A stretch of 19,062 nt of DNA, taken from NCBI GenBank assembly GCA_040387055.1, contig JAZKEM010000215.1, forward strand, positions 1 through 19,062. Reading direction: 5' to 3'. This document shows positions 6,666 to 14,203 of the stretch, one piece after another (position 1 is the first letter of the stretch; every line of letters begins with the position of its first letter). The translations under genes and the position numbers were made by a program. The notes beneath the pieces are model-generated. The model ran no database searches and was not told where the DNA came from. It saw only the letters and a program-made list of their open reading frames with translations. The DNA comes from Stenotrophobium sp040387055. Lineage in GTDB: Bacteria; Pseudomonadota; Gammaproteobacteria; Nevskiales; Nevskiaceae.

Positions 6666-7766
6666 ATGAAACTTCAAGTCGGCAGAAACGAACTTCTTTC
6701 TGCATTACAAGCCGTAATCGGTGTGGTTGAGCGCAGACAAACACTTCCGGTGTTGTCGAACTTCCTTTTGGAAACCCGCGATGACGAACTGATCGTCACC
6801 GGTACCGATCTGGAGATCGAACTGGAAAGCCGCGCTCGCGTGCAGAACATCGCGCCTGGCCGTATCACCGTGCCAGCCAGAAAGCTGTTCGACATCTGTC
6901 GCGGTTTGCCAGAAGGCGCCGAAATTCAGCTGGAGTCGACTGCCGACAAAGCAACTCTGAAGTCAGGCCGCAGCCGTTACTCACTGGCTTGTTTGAAAGC
7001 CGATGAATATCCAGCCATGGGTCAGGTTGCCGATGGTCGCTCACTGACTTTGAAGCATGGTCAGCTCAAGGCTATTTTTGAGCGCACCCAGTTCGCAATG
7101 GCACAGCAGGATGTTCGTTACTACTTGAACGGCATGCTGCTTGAGATCACCGCAAACCGCGTTCGCACGGTAGCCACCGACGGCCACCGGTTGGCGATGA
7201 GCGAAGTGACGCTCGAAACCGGTTTCAAAGAACCGACGCAAATCATCGTTCCGCGCAAAGCCATCATCGAGTTGCTGCGCGTGTTGGAAGCAGGGGACGA
7301 AGAAGTCACCCTCAAGATCGCAGCCGGCCAGTTGCAGGCTGACCTTGATGTTGTGCGTCTCACCACCAAATTAATTGATGGCCGTTTCCCGGATTACGAG
7401 CGCGTTATTCCTGAGTCAGGCGACAAGCGTCTGCAGGCTAACCGCGAGTTGGTGAAGCGTGCACTGGGCCGTACCGCGATTCTGTCCAACGAGAAATTCC
7501 GCGGCGTTCGTCTGCAACTGGAAAACTCCAAGCTGGTTCTGCAAACGCATAACCCGGAACACGAAGAAGCCGAAGAAGATCTGGAAGTGAACTACAACGG
7601 TTCAGCGCTCGAGATCGGCTTCAACGTGAATTATCTGTTGGATGCACTCGGTGCACTGACCAGCGAAGAATTCGTGATGGAGCTTAAGAATGCGGATTCC
7701 AGCGGCTTGGTCTACGCCCTTGATGATCCATCCAGCAAGTACGTTGTGATGCCGATGAGGCTCTAA
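6666..7766 (+). CDS. dnaN: DNA polymerase III subunit beta (sliding clamp)
   Basis: The beta clamp is a ring-shaped dimer that tethers DNA polymerase III and other DNA enzymes to DNA. The 366-residue product has the normal length and three-domain layout (about 1-120, 125-245, 246-366). Recognisable segments include LSNFLLE with the VTGTDLEIELES stretch in domain 1, and VATDGHRLAMSE in domain 2. In domain 3, ILSNEKFRGVRL and the C-terminal VVMPMRL form part of the partner-binding cleft. The start has a modest GGTGATG just upstream. It follows the oriC spacer and precedes recF by 14 bases, so the two genes are probably cotranscribed. Confidence 0.99.
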   Translation: MKLQVGRNELLSALQAVIGVVERRQTLPVLSNFLLETRDDELIVTGTDLEIELESRARVQNIAPGRITVPARKLFDICRGLPEGAEIQLESTADKATLKSGRSRYSLACLKADEYPAMGQVADGRSLTLKHGQLKAIFERTQFAMAQQDVRYYLNGMLLEITANRVRTVATDGHRLAMSEVTLETGFKEPTQIIVPRKAIIELLRVLEAGDEEVTLKIAAGQLQADLDVVRLTTKLIDGRFPDYERVIPESGDKRLQANRELVKRALGRTAILSNEKFRGVRLQLENSKLVLQTHNPEHEEAEEDLEVNYNGSALEIGFNVNYLLDALGALTSEEFVMELKNADSSGLVYALDDPSSKYVVMPMRL

Positions 7767-7780
7767 CGTAGATTGAATCG

Positions 7781-8857
7781 ATGATGCATCTCGCCCGAAT
7801 CAAGGGTGAAAATTTTCGACTGTTTGAGAAATTGGATTTCAACCCGCATCCACGTGTGACCTTCATCACTGGAGAGAACGCGGCGGGGAAGACCAGTTTG
7901 TTGGAATCAATTTACTGCTTGGGCCGCGCGAAGTCGTTTCGCGGAAATGGTCCAGCAGAGTTGGCAGGCGCACAGGGCAAGCATTGGCAGGTGATGGCCA
8001 AGCTTCAAAAACCTGATGCGCCGTCGACGACAGTAAGAGTTGCGTGGAATACGGAAGGGACATCGGTTCGGTTTGGGGAAAGCACCAAGCCGAGCACCGC
8101 CGAATTGGTGTCTCAACTCCCGACTCAGATCATCGAGCCGGCCATGCACCGGCTACTGCAGGATGGACCGAGTTACCGGCGGAGCTTTCTGGATTGGGGA
8201 GTGTTCCACGTGGAACAACAGTTTTTCCCGGTCTGGCGGCGACACCAAAGGGCGCTCAAGCAACGCAATAAAGCGCTGCGTTTAAAGAGCAGCCCAAAAG
8301 AGATTCTTGTGTGGGATGAGGAATTGGCGAGTTCTGCCGAACTCATCTTGCAGTATCGGATAGAACATCTGGCCGCCTTGAAACCCATATTGGGCGAAAT
8401 GGTGGCCAAGCTGTTCAACACCGAAGATTGGTCGATTGAGCTACAACCGGGTTGGTCTACGGATACTCCTTATATTGAGGGTCTCCGCAAAAACCTGGAA
8501 CGTGACCGCAAGATGGGTATGACCGTAGAAGGTGCCCATCGAGCAGAACTGAAGCTCAGGCTGAACAGTCATCAGGTGAAGAACCGGATCAGTCGCGGCC
8601 AGCAGAAGTTGCTGATCTCGGCGCTGATTCTGGCGCAGTCCGAATTGATGTACCGACACACGGGCAGGTCACCCATCTTATTGGTGGATGATTTCTCCGC
8701 CGAGTTGGCCACGGAGTTTCAAAGAGCTTTGGCCAGCTTGTTTGCACAGCACACAGGGCAGCTGTTTATCACGGCGTTTGAACGGGTTCCTGCGTTCGAT
8801 TTGCTGCCTGATTCGTCGATGTTCCACGTGGAACATGGCCGGATTCGTGAGTGTTAA
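7781..8857 (+). CDS. recF: DNA replication and repair protein RecF
   Basis: RecF is an SMC-like ATPase that, with RecO and RecR, loads RecA at single-strand gaps. The 358-residue product has Walker A GENAAGKT (31-38), the ABC-type signature SRGQQKLL (271-278) and Walker B ILLVDD (299-304). Two adjacent ATGs (7781 and 7784) are possible starts; neither has a clear ribosome binding site, so translation may depend on dnaN. The gene contains two perfect parS sites, both read in the same frame so that they encode Phe-His-Val-Glu, at residues 142-145 and 348-351. The family is conserved at these motifs, so the DNA site and the protein sequence are constrained together. gyrB follows after 27 bases. 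Confidence 0.98.
   Translation: MMHLARIKGENFRLFEKLDFNPHPRVTFITGENAAGKTSLLESIYCLGRAKSFRGNGPAELAGAQGKHWQVMAKLQKPDAPSTTVRVAWNTEGTSVRFGESTKPSTAELVSQLPTQIIEPAMHRLLQDGPSYRRSFLDWGVFHVEQQFFPVWRRHQRALKQRNKALRLKSSPKEILVWDEELASSAELILQYRIEHLAALKPILGEMVAKLFNTEDWSIELQPGWSTDTPYIEGLRKNLERDRKMGMTVEGAHRAELKLRLNSHQVKNRISRGQQKLLISALILAQSELMYRHTGRSPILLVDDFSAELATEFQRALASLFAQHTGQLFITAFERVPAFDLLPDSSMFHVEHGRIREC
8202..8217. promoter_or_regulatory. parS centromere site 1, inside recF
   Basis: TGTTCCACGTGGAACA is a perfect 16-bp palindrome and matches the ParB-binding parS consensus used on Pseudomonas-like chromosomes. It is about 1.6 kb from the probable oriC, inside the usual origin-proximal zone. It encodes part of the RecF segment DWGVFHVEQ. 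Confidence 0.88.
8820..8835. promoter_or_regulatory. parS centromere site 2, at the 3' end of recF
   Basis: This is an identical 16-bp copy of parS, 618 bases after the first and in the same reading frame. It encodes the RecF segment MFHVEH near the C-terminus. Two identical perfect palindromes so close to oriC make chance very unlikely. Confidence 0.88.
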
Positions 8858-8884
8858 AATTGCCGCTTATTAAGAGATTTACCC

Positions 8885-11299
8885 ATGTCTGACATGTCTG
8901 AAAAACCTACCGCTACCTACGACTCAAGCAGCATCCGCGTCCTTAAAGGACTGGAAGCAGTTCGTCAGCGACCCGGCATGTACATCGGCGACACCGATGA
9001 CGGCACCGGTCTGCACCACATGGTTTTCGAAGTCGTCGATAACGCGATCGACGAAGCGCTTGCAGGTTTTTGTACGGAAGTTGGCGTCATCCTTCACTCG
9101 GATGGCAGCGTCACCGTTACCGATAACGGCCGTGGCATTCCGACCGACATGATGGCCGAAGAAGGCCGTTCCGCTGCGGAAGTGATCATGACCGTGCTGC
9201 ATGCCGGCGGTAAGTTCGGTGGCAGCGGTTATAAGGTTTCGGGTGGTTTGCACGGTGTAGGCGTGTCGGTTGTGAATGCACTTTCCGACAAACTGCTGCT
9301 GGATATCTATCGTGACGGCAAACACCACCATCAGGAATACCACAACGGCGACCCAGTATTTCCGCTCAAGGTGATGGGCGAATCCGGTGACAAGCGTGGA
9401 ACGCATGTGCGTTTCTTCCCAAGCCCGGCGACGTTTACCAATCTCGAATTTCACTTCGACATTCTGGCGCGCCGCCTGCGCGAGCTGTCCTTCCTCAACT
9501 CCGGCGTGCGCATCGTTCTGCACGAAGAAGCTACCGGCCGCGAAGACATCTTTGAATACAAGGGCGGCATCCGCGCCTTCGTTGAGTTCCTCAACAAGAA
9601 CAAAACCGGCATTCACGACACCGTCCTGTACATGGACGCTGAGCAGGATGGCGTGATGGTGGAAGCCGCGCTGCAGTGGAACGACTCCTACAGCGAGAAC
9701 GTTTTCTGCTTCACCAACAACATTCCGCAGAAAGACGGTGGCACGCACCTCACTGGTTTCCGCAACGCGCTGACCCGCGTGCTCGGTGACTACCTCGAAA
9801 AAGAGGGCTATACCAAGAAAGAAAAGATCTCGATGATTGGCGACGACTCGCGCGAAGGCCTCACTGCCGTGCTGTCGGTCAAGATCCGCGATCCCAAGTT
9901 CAGCTCGCAGACCAAAGAAAAGCTGGTGTCTTCAGAAGTGACGCCGGTCGTTTCCAACCTCGTCGGCGAAAAGCTCAAAGACTTCCTGCTGGAAAACCCA
10001 CGCGAAGCGAAGTTCATTGCCGCCAAGGTTTGCGAAGCTGCTCGCGCTCGCGAAGCTGCCCGCAAGGCCAAGGAACTCAATCGCCGTAAATCGGTGCTGG
10101 ATATCGCCGGCCTGCCGGGCAAGCTGGCCGATTGCCAGGAAAAGGATCCAGCTAAATCCGAATTGTTCCTCGTGGAAGGTGACTCCGCAGGCGGCTCGGC
10201 CAAGCAGGGTCGCGATCGTCGCTTCCAGGCGATTCTGCCGTTGAAGGGCAAAATCCTGAACGTCGAAAAAGCACGCCTCGAAAAAATGCTGTCTTCACAA
10301 GAAGTCGCCACACTGATCACCGCGATGGGCTGCGGTATCGGCAAAGAAGACTTCAAACCAGAAAAGCTGCGCTATCACCGCATCATCATCATGACCGACG
10401 CTGACGTCGACGGCGCGCACATTCGCACGCTGCTGCTGACGTTCTTCTACCGCCACATGTTCACCTTGGTAGAGAAGGGTCACATCTACATCGCGCAGCC
10501 ACCACTCTACAAAGTGAAGGCCGGCAAGCTCGAAACCTATGTGAAGGACGACACCGCGTTCAACGAGTGGCTGCTCACTGCCGCGCTCAACGAAACTGTA
10601 CTGATTCCAGGCGAAGGTCAGGAAGCGATTCCGGCATCACGTCTGACCCAGTTGTTGCGTGAACGCGCCGCAGTGGACGAACTGATCGAACGCATCTCAC
10701 GTCGCTACGACCACAATGTGCTGCAAGTGCTCGGGCGTCGCGCGCCGGTGCCGACCGATGCTGCTGAACTCACGCAGTGGGCTGTGGACTTTGCTAACGA
10801 ACTCAACACCGCCGAAATCAACGGCCGTTTTGAAGTCAGCGCGCAAGCCAGCGGCGACAGCCAGCAGGTTCTGGTTAAGAGAATCTCGCACGGCGTAACG
10901 CAAGTATTTAATTTTAATAGTGATTTCTTCGCAACGGTCGAATACAAGCGCATCGCAAGCCTGCGCGTAGCAACCAACGCCTTGGTTGGCGCGGGTGCCT
11001 TAATTCAGCGTGGCGAGCGCAAGGTGCCGGTTTCGACCTTCGATGAGGTCTACGCCTGGTTGATGAGCGAAGCGCGCCGTGGCCTGCATGTACAGCGCTA
11101 CAAAGGCCTTGGCGAAATGAATCCCGAGCAGCTGTGGGAAACCACACTGGACCCGGCAGTTCGTCGCCTTGTGCAGGTTCGTATCGAAGACGTTGTCTCG
11201 GCCGACCAGATCTTCACCACCCTGATGGGTGAGCATGTTGATCCGCGCCGCGAGTTCATCGAGAAGAACGCGCTGTTGGTTGGTAATCTGGATCTCTAA
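8885..11299 (+). CDS. gyrB: DNA gyrase subunit B
   Basis: GyrB supplies the ATPase of DNA gyrase, which with GyrA introduces negative supercoils. The 804-residue product has the GHKL ATPase domain, with GMYIGDT (31-37), the ATP-site DNGRGIP (80-86) and the lid GGLHGVG (120-126). It is followed by the transducer and the TOPRIM domain, which has EGDSAGG (431-437), PLKGKILN and TDADVDG. The extra domain of about 170 residues typical of Gram-negative GyrB precedes the C-terminal QRYKGLGEMN motif. The ATG at 8885 has an AGAGA-type ribosome binding site 7 bases upstream; an ATG three codons later is an alternative. A strong hairpin terminator follows. Quinolone-region residues look ordinary. Confidence 0.99.
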   Translation: MSDMSEKPTATYDSSSIRVLKGLEAVRQRPGMYIGDTDDGTGLHHMVFEVVDNAIDEALAGFCTEVGVILHSDGSVTVTDNGRGIPTDMMAEEGRSAAEVIMTVLHAGGKFGGSGYKVSGGLHGVGVSVVNALSDKLLLDIYRDGKHHHQEYHNGDPVFPLKVMGESGDKRGTHVRFFPSPATFTNLEFHFDILARRLRELSFLNSGVRIVLHEEATGREDIFEYKGGIRAFVEFLNKNKTGIHDTVLYMDAEQDGVMVEAALQWNDSYSENVFCFTNNIPQKDGGTHLTGFRNALTRVLGDYLEKEGYTKKEKISMIGDDSREGLTAVLSVKIRDPKFSSQTKEKLVSSEVTPVVSNLVGEKLKDFLLENPREAKFIAAKVCEAARAREAARKAKELNRRKSVLDIAGLPGKLADCQEKDPAKSELFLVEGDSAGGSAKQGRDRRFQAILPLKGKILNVEKARLEKMLSSQEVATLITAMGCGIGKEDFKPEKLRYHRIIIMTDADVDGAHIRTLLLTFFYRHMFTLVEKGHIYIAQPPLYKVKAGKLETYVKDDTAFNEWLLTAALNETVLIPGEGQEAIPASRLTQLLRERAAVDELIERISRRYDHNVLQVLGRRAPVPTDAAELTQWAVDFANELNTAEINGRFEVSAQASGDSQQVLVKRISHGVTQVFNFNSDFFATVEYKRIASLRVATNALVGAGALIQRGERKVPVSTFDEVYAWLMSEARRGLHVQRYKGLGEMNPEQLWETTLDPAVRRLVQVRIEDVVSADQIFTTLMGEHVDPRREFIEKNALLVGNLDL

Positions 11300-11311
11300 A
11301 GAAATGTAAAA

Positions 11312-11345
11312 ACCTCTCGCTCATTCGCAGTAATGCGCGAGAGGT
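11312..11345 (+). terminator. gyrB terminator hairpin
   Basis: A 9-bp perfect stem, ACCTCTCGC (11312-11320) with GCGAGAGGT (11337-11345), continues after one mismatch with CATT/AATG around a 6-base loop. It starts 12 bases after the gyrB stop. On the plus strand only GTTTG follows; on the minus strand a run of five T follows, so the hairpin is a better intrinsic terminator for antisense transcripts and may act both ways. Confidence 0.75.
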
Positions 11346-11347
11346 GT

Positions 11348-11375
11348 TTGCCCTGCAAGGATGCGTGGGCATAAT
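11348..11375 (+). promoter_or_regulatory. Possible promoter for the DegV gene
   Basis: TTGCCC (11348-11353) is followed after 16 bases by CATAAT (11370-11375), a 4/6 and a 5/6 match to the -35 and -10. It lies right after the gyrB terminator and about 90 bases before the DegV start, so the leader would be long. Between them is an 8-bp palindrome GGCATGCC at 11399-11406. Confidence 0.4.
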
Positions 11376-11465
11376 AGCGACGCAATAAGAATTCAATCGG
11401 CATGCCTAGCTAACCGATAACAGCGCACCTCCGTGTTGCTGTAGCGACGTGTTTGGGAGAGATGG

Positions 11466-12410
11466 ATGCGTATCGGAGTCGTCGTAGACGCCAGCTGCGA
11501 TCTGCCGCCGGAGTTCCTGCGTGAACACAACATCGGCATTTTGCCGGTGACCATTCGCCTTGGCGATGAAACACTCATCGACATGCGTGATCCAAAAGCC
11601 ACGCTCAAGTTTTACACCGAACAACTTGCGGCCAAAGGTTTAGAAGCAGAAACCGCGCCGTTTACTGCAGAACAGATTCGCGAAAAATTTCTTGATCGTA
11701 TCGTCATCGATTACGACTATGTTTTCTGCATCACTGTTTCTTCAACGCGCAGCGCTATTTTCGAAAACGCCACGCGTGCATCGTTCGCAATTCTCAACGA
11801 CTACAAATCCATTCGCGCGGCTGCCGGTGTTACGGGCCCGTTTGCATTGCGTGTGGTCGATAGCAAAAACATGTTCTGCGCCACTGGCGTGCTCGCAGCC
11901 GAAGCCGCAAAGCTCGCGCAAGCAGGTCTCGCACCCAACGAAATTCGTCGTCGCGTAGACGAAGTACGCGACAACCTCTGCGGTTACATGGTGCCTGGCG
12001 ATCTTTATTACATCCGCACGCGCGGCATGAAAAAAGGCGAAAAAAGTATTGGTCTAATGACCTACGCCATCGGCTCAGCACTCGATATCAAACCTGTGAT
12101 TCAGTCGTATCGCGGCGAGACAGAGCCCATCGCAAAATTCCTGGGTTACGACCGCGCTGTAGAAAGAATGTTTGGCCACGTTGCGCGTCAGATTGAACGC
12201 GGTATTTCAACGCGGCACGTCTGCATCAGTTACGGCGGCGATCCTGCAAACATCGCACGCTTGCCCGGTTATGCAGCGCTCGCACAAGTTGCGCGCGAAA
12301 ACGGCATCGAGATTATGAGCAGCATCATGTCTGCTACCGCAGCAGTGAATGCAGGTGGCGCATGCGTCGCCATTGCATATGGTGGAGAGTTGCGCACCTT
12401 CGAAGGTTGA
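11466..12410 (+). CDS. DegV family protein (fatty-acid-binding fold)
   Basis: DegV proteins bind a fatty acid. The FakB members hold it for phosphorylation by FakA, mainly in Firmicutes. The 314-residue product has the family layout: an N-terminal VVVDASCDLP strand-loop (5-14), the ITVSSTRSAIF segment (89-99) where the fatty-acid carboxylate-binding Ser/Thr cluster sits, RVVDSKNMF (129-137), and a second domain with ALDIKPVI (205-212) and a Gly-rich C-terminus. A GGGAGAG ribosome binding site precedes the ATG. The protein has about 30 residues more than typical FakB proteins. No FakA-like kinase (DAK2 domain) is in the window, so the true role here is unclear. It is the first gene after the gyrB terminator. 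Confidence 0.85.
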   Translation: MRIGVVVDASCDLPPEFLREHNIGILPVTIRLGDETLIDMRDPKATLKFYTEQLAAKGLEAETAPFTAEQIREKFLDRIVIDYDYVFCITVSSTRSAIFENATRASFAILNDYKSIRAAAGVTGPFALRVVDSKNMFCATGVLAAEAAKLAQAGLAPNEIRRRVDEVRDNLCGYMVPGDLYYIRTRGMKKGEKSIGLMTYAIGSALDIKPVIQSYRGETEPIAKFLGYDRAVERMFGHVARQIERGISTRHVCISYGGDPANIARLPGYAALAQVARENGIEIMSSIMSATAAVNAGGACVAIAYGGELRTFEG

Positions 12411-12443
12411 GCGCTACGCTGCTAAAAAAGATTTGAATACCGT

Positions 12444-12458
12444 TCTCGCATTGCGAGA
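12444..12458. repeat. Small tight hairpin upstream of the ParA gene
   Basis: TCTCGC (12444-12449) and GCGAGA (12453-12458) form a 6-bp stem with a 3-base ATT loop, in the 92-base spacer between the DegV and ParA genes. No T run follows. It may mark a transcript boundary or a leader element, but it is short. Confidence 0.35.
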
Positions 12459-12502
12459 GCGCAGTGGTTAAATCTCGTGTATCAGTCGGGAGCTCGCAAG
12501 TC

Positions 12503-13249
12503 ATGCAGACCTTGGCGCTTTACAACCTGAAAGGCGGCGTCGGCAAATCAGCCGCCGCAGTCAACCTCGCCTACCTCGCCGCAGCCGACGGCTACTCAAC
12601 ATTACTGTGGGATCTTGATCCCCAAGCCGCAGCGACTTGGTATTTCGATATCAAGACAGAAGACGGCAAAACTAAAAAAGTTGTCGAAGGCAATACGCCC
12701 ATCGGGCGCCTCGCCAAACCCACACCGTATGACAATCTCGGCGTGATCCCGGCAGATTTCTCCAGCCGCTATCTCGACATCATGCTGAAAAAAGTAGTGC
12801 CACCACGCGAAGCACTCAAGCGCTTGCTCAAACCCTTTGGCGAACAATATTCATTGATCGTTCTCGACTGTGCTCCGAGCATCTCGCATCTCGCAGACAA
12901 TGTTTTCACTGCTGCAGATCTCGTGCTCGCACCTGTAGTGCCCACGTTCTTGTCACTGCGCGCACTTGAACAAGTCCAAGATTACTTCAAGCAAGAAGGC
13001 TACGAGAGTTCAGGTTTGCGCCCGTTCTACTCAATGGCCGATCGTCGTCGCGGCCTTCATCGTGATCTGCTTGAGAACCGCCCAAAGAGCATGGCGCGTG
13101 GTTTAGAAACGGTTGTGCCCTACTCTTCCACCGTTGAGAAAATGGGCGAACACCGCGCACCTGTTCCTGCATTTGCGCCATCAGATGATGCAGCACTAAT
13201 CGCGTATGCGGAGTTGTGGCTAGAGACCAAGAAGCTATTGAAGCTTTAA
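12503..13249 (+). CDS. Orphan ParA/MinD-type ATPase
   Basis: This 248-residue protein belongs to the ParA branch of deviant-Walker ATPases, which position DNA or protein cargo by forming ATP-dependent dimers on the nucleoid or membrane. It has the deviant Walker A KGGVGKS (10-16) with the signature Lys10, the A' motif DLDPQ (37-41) and Walker B LIVLDCAPS (118-126). There is no N-terminal DNA-binding extension and no ParB gene beside it, so it is probably not the main chromosomal ParA, which normally sits with parB beside mnmG/rsmG. I chose the ATG at 12503 because the conserved MQTLALYNLKGGVGKS starts there and GGGAG lies 10 bases upstream; an in-frame GTG at 12464 would add 13 unlikely residues. 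The cargo is unknown. Confidence 0.85.
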   Translation: MQTLALYNLKGGVGKSAAAVNLAYLAAADGYSTLLWDLDPQAAATWYFDIKTEDGKTKKVVEGNTPIGRLAKPTPYDNLGVIPADFSSRYLDIMLKKVVPPREALKRLLKPFGEQYSLIVLDCAPSISHLADNVFTAADLVLAPVVPTFLSLRALEQVQDYFKQEGYESSGLRPFYSMADRRRGLHRDLLENRPKSMARGLETVVPYSSTVEKMGEHRAPVPAFAPSDDAALIAYAELWLETKKLLKL

Positions 13250-13262
13250 ACGAGATACACAC

Positions 13263-13727
13263 ATGGATCGTGATATCGAAAGTCTCAAGGCCAAGATCAA
13301 GCGCTACACAATGATCTTGGGCGTTCTGCAAATCACCGTAGGCTGCATGGTTGGATTTATTCCACCATCCGCCGTGCAATGGTTCCGCGGCATTGTGATG
13401 GCGCATATTGAGCTCACGGCCAATGGTGTGTTGATGGTTGTGTTTAGTTTCCTTGTGATGGAAATGCGCTTGAGTGCGACGGCATTCAAAGTTTGGTTTG
13501 CGTCTTTGCAGATTGGCACCTGGATGAATGGTGGCGCGGGCGTGGTGGCTGCATTCATCGGCGCTTCGTCGAAGTTGATGCCTACGCTCAATGAAAAATT
13601 TCCACCGCCGAACGGAACTGACAGCGCTCTGGTATCGGCCTCACTTCAGCTATGTGGCATAACCATCATGATTGCTTTGCTATTGACGCTATACGGGCTG
13701 TTCCGCGCCAAAGCGAAGGAGGAATAA
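13263..13727 (+). CDS. Four-helix membrane protein, hydroxylaminobenzene mutase/styrene oxide isomerase-like
   Basis: The 154-residue protein has four hydrophobic segments, at about 17-35, 44-66, 76-102 and 124-147. It resembles the hydroxylaminobenzene mutase family (HabA/HabB), which is related to styrene oxide isomerase. The features are a short helical bundle, a conserved AHIELTANG segment at the start of the second helix (H48, E50, N54), a third helix with a GTWMNGG turn, and a fourth helix ending LYGLF. Those enzymes isomerise hydroxylaminobenzene to 2-aminophenol, or styrene oxide to phenylacetaldehyde. The assignment rests on recalled family pattern and is moderate; the substrate is unknown. 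The gene starts 13 bases after the ParA gene with only a weak GAGA site, and ends 3 bases before a cupin gene whose ribosome binding site lies inside its last codons. Confidence 0.6.
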   Translation: MDRDIESLKAKIKRYTMILGVLQITVGCMVGFIPPSAVQWFRGIVMAHIELTANGVLMVVFSFLVMEMRLSATAFKVWFASLQIGTWMNGGAGVVAAFIGASSKLMPTLNEKFPPPNGTDSALVSASLQLCGITIMIALLLTLYGLFRAKAKEE

Positions 13728-13730
13728 GCT

Positions 13731-14165
13731 ATGAGTGAGCAAGACTCGATTCAAATCGGCAAGATCAATATCCGCTATCTCATTGATGGTGCCAGTACGG
13801 GAACGATGGGAATTTTTGAGATGACGATCCAGCCAGGCGCAAACGTTCCGCCGCCGCACAGCCATTCTCTCAATGAAGAAATTGTCTACGTGATGGAAGG
13901 CAAGTTGCAGTACAGAGTCGGAAGTGAAACGCGCGATCTATTGCCGGGAGATTCGATGCACACACCGAAAGGCATCGTGCACGAGTTCTCTAATCCATTT
14001 TCTGAACCGGTTCGCGCCCTCACGGTGTTGTCGCCGGATATTGGCGCGCAGTATTTTCGTGAAGTGGCTGAAGTGATGAAGAAGGGCCCGCCACCAGACA
14101 AGAGCGCACTGCTTGCAGTGATGAAGCAATACGGCTTAGTGCCGAGCGCACCACCACCGGCGTAG
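13731..14165 (+). CDS. Single-domain cupin protein
   Basis: The 144-residue product is a small cupin with both metal-site motifs. Motif 1 is PPPHSHSLNEEIVYVMEGKL (41-60), giving H43, H45 and E49 or E50. Motif 2 is PGDSMHTPKGIVHEF (72-86), giving H84. A C-terminal tail of about 40 residues ends in a Pro/Ala-rich stretch. Cupins of this size may be dioxygenases, isomerases or ligand-binding proteins, and sequence alone does not say which. AAGGAGG at 13716-13722, 8 bases before the ATG, lies within the end of the preceding gene, so the two are almost certainly cotranscribed. Its place between a mutase-like membrane protein and a catechol methyltransferase-like enzyme hints at aromatic metabolism, which is inference. 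Confidence 0.88.
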   Translation: MSEQDSIQIGKINIRYLIDGASTGTMGIFEMTIQPGANVPPPHSHSLNEEIVYVMEGKLQYRVGSETRDLLPGDSMHTPKGIVHEFSNPFSEPVRALTVLSPDIGAQYFREVAEVMKKGPPPDKSALLAVMKQYGLVPSAPPPA

Positions 14166-14203
14166 TTGTTTAGCTGGGTCCAATTTCTATAAGGAGGATA
14201 GAC

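Noticed and set aside
8924..9748. 274-codon minus-strand frame
   Set aside because: It is antisense to the gyrB ATPase region, a common effect of biased codon use on the opposite strand.
12464..12502. GTG start extending the ParA-like protein
   Set aside because: The added 13 residues precede the conserved ParA N-terminus, and the ATG at 12503 has its own ribosome binding site.
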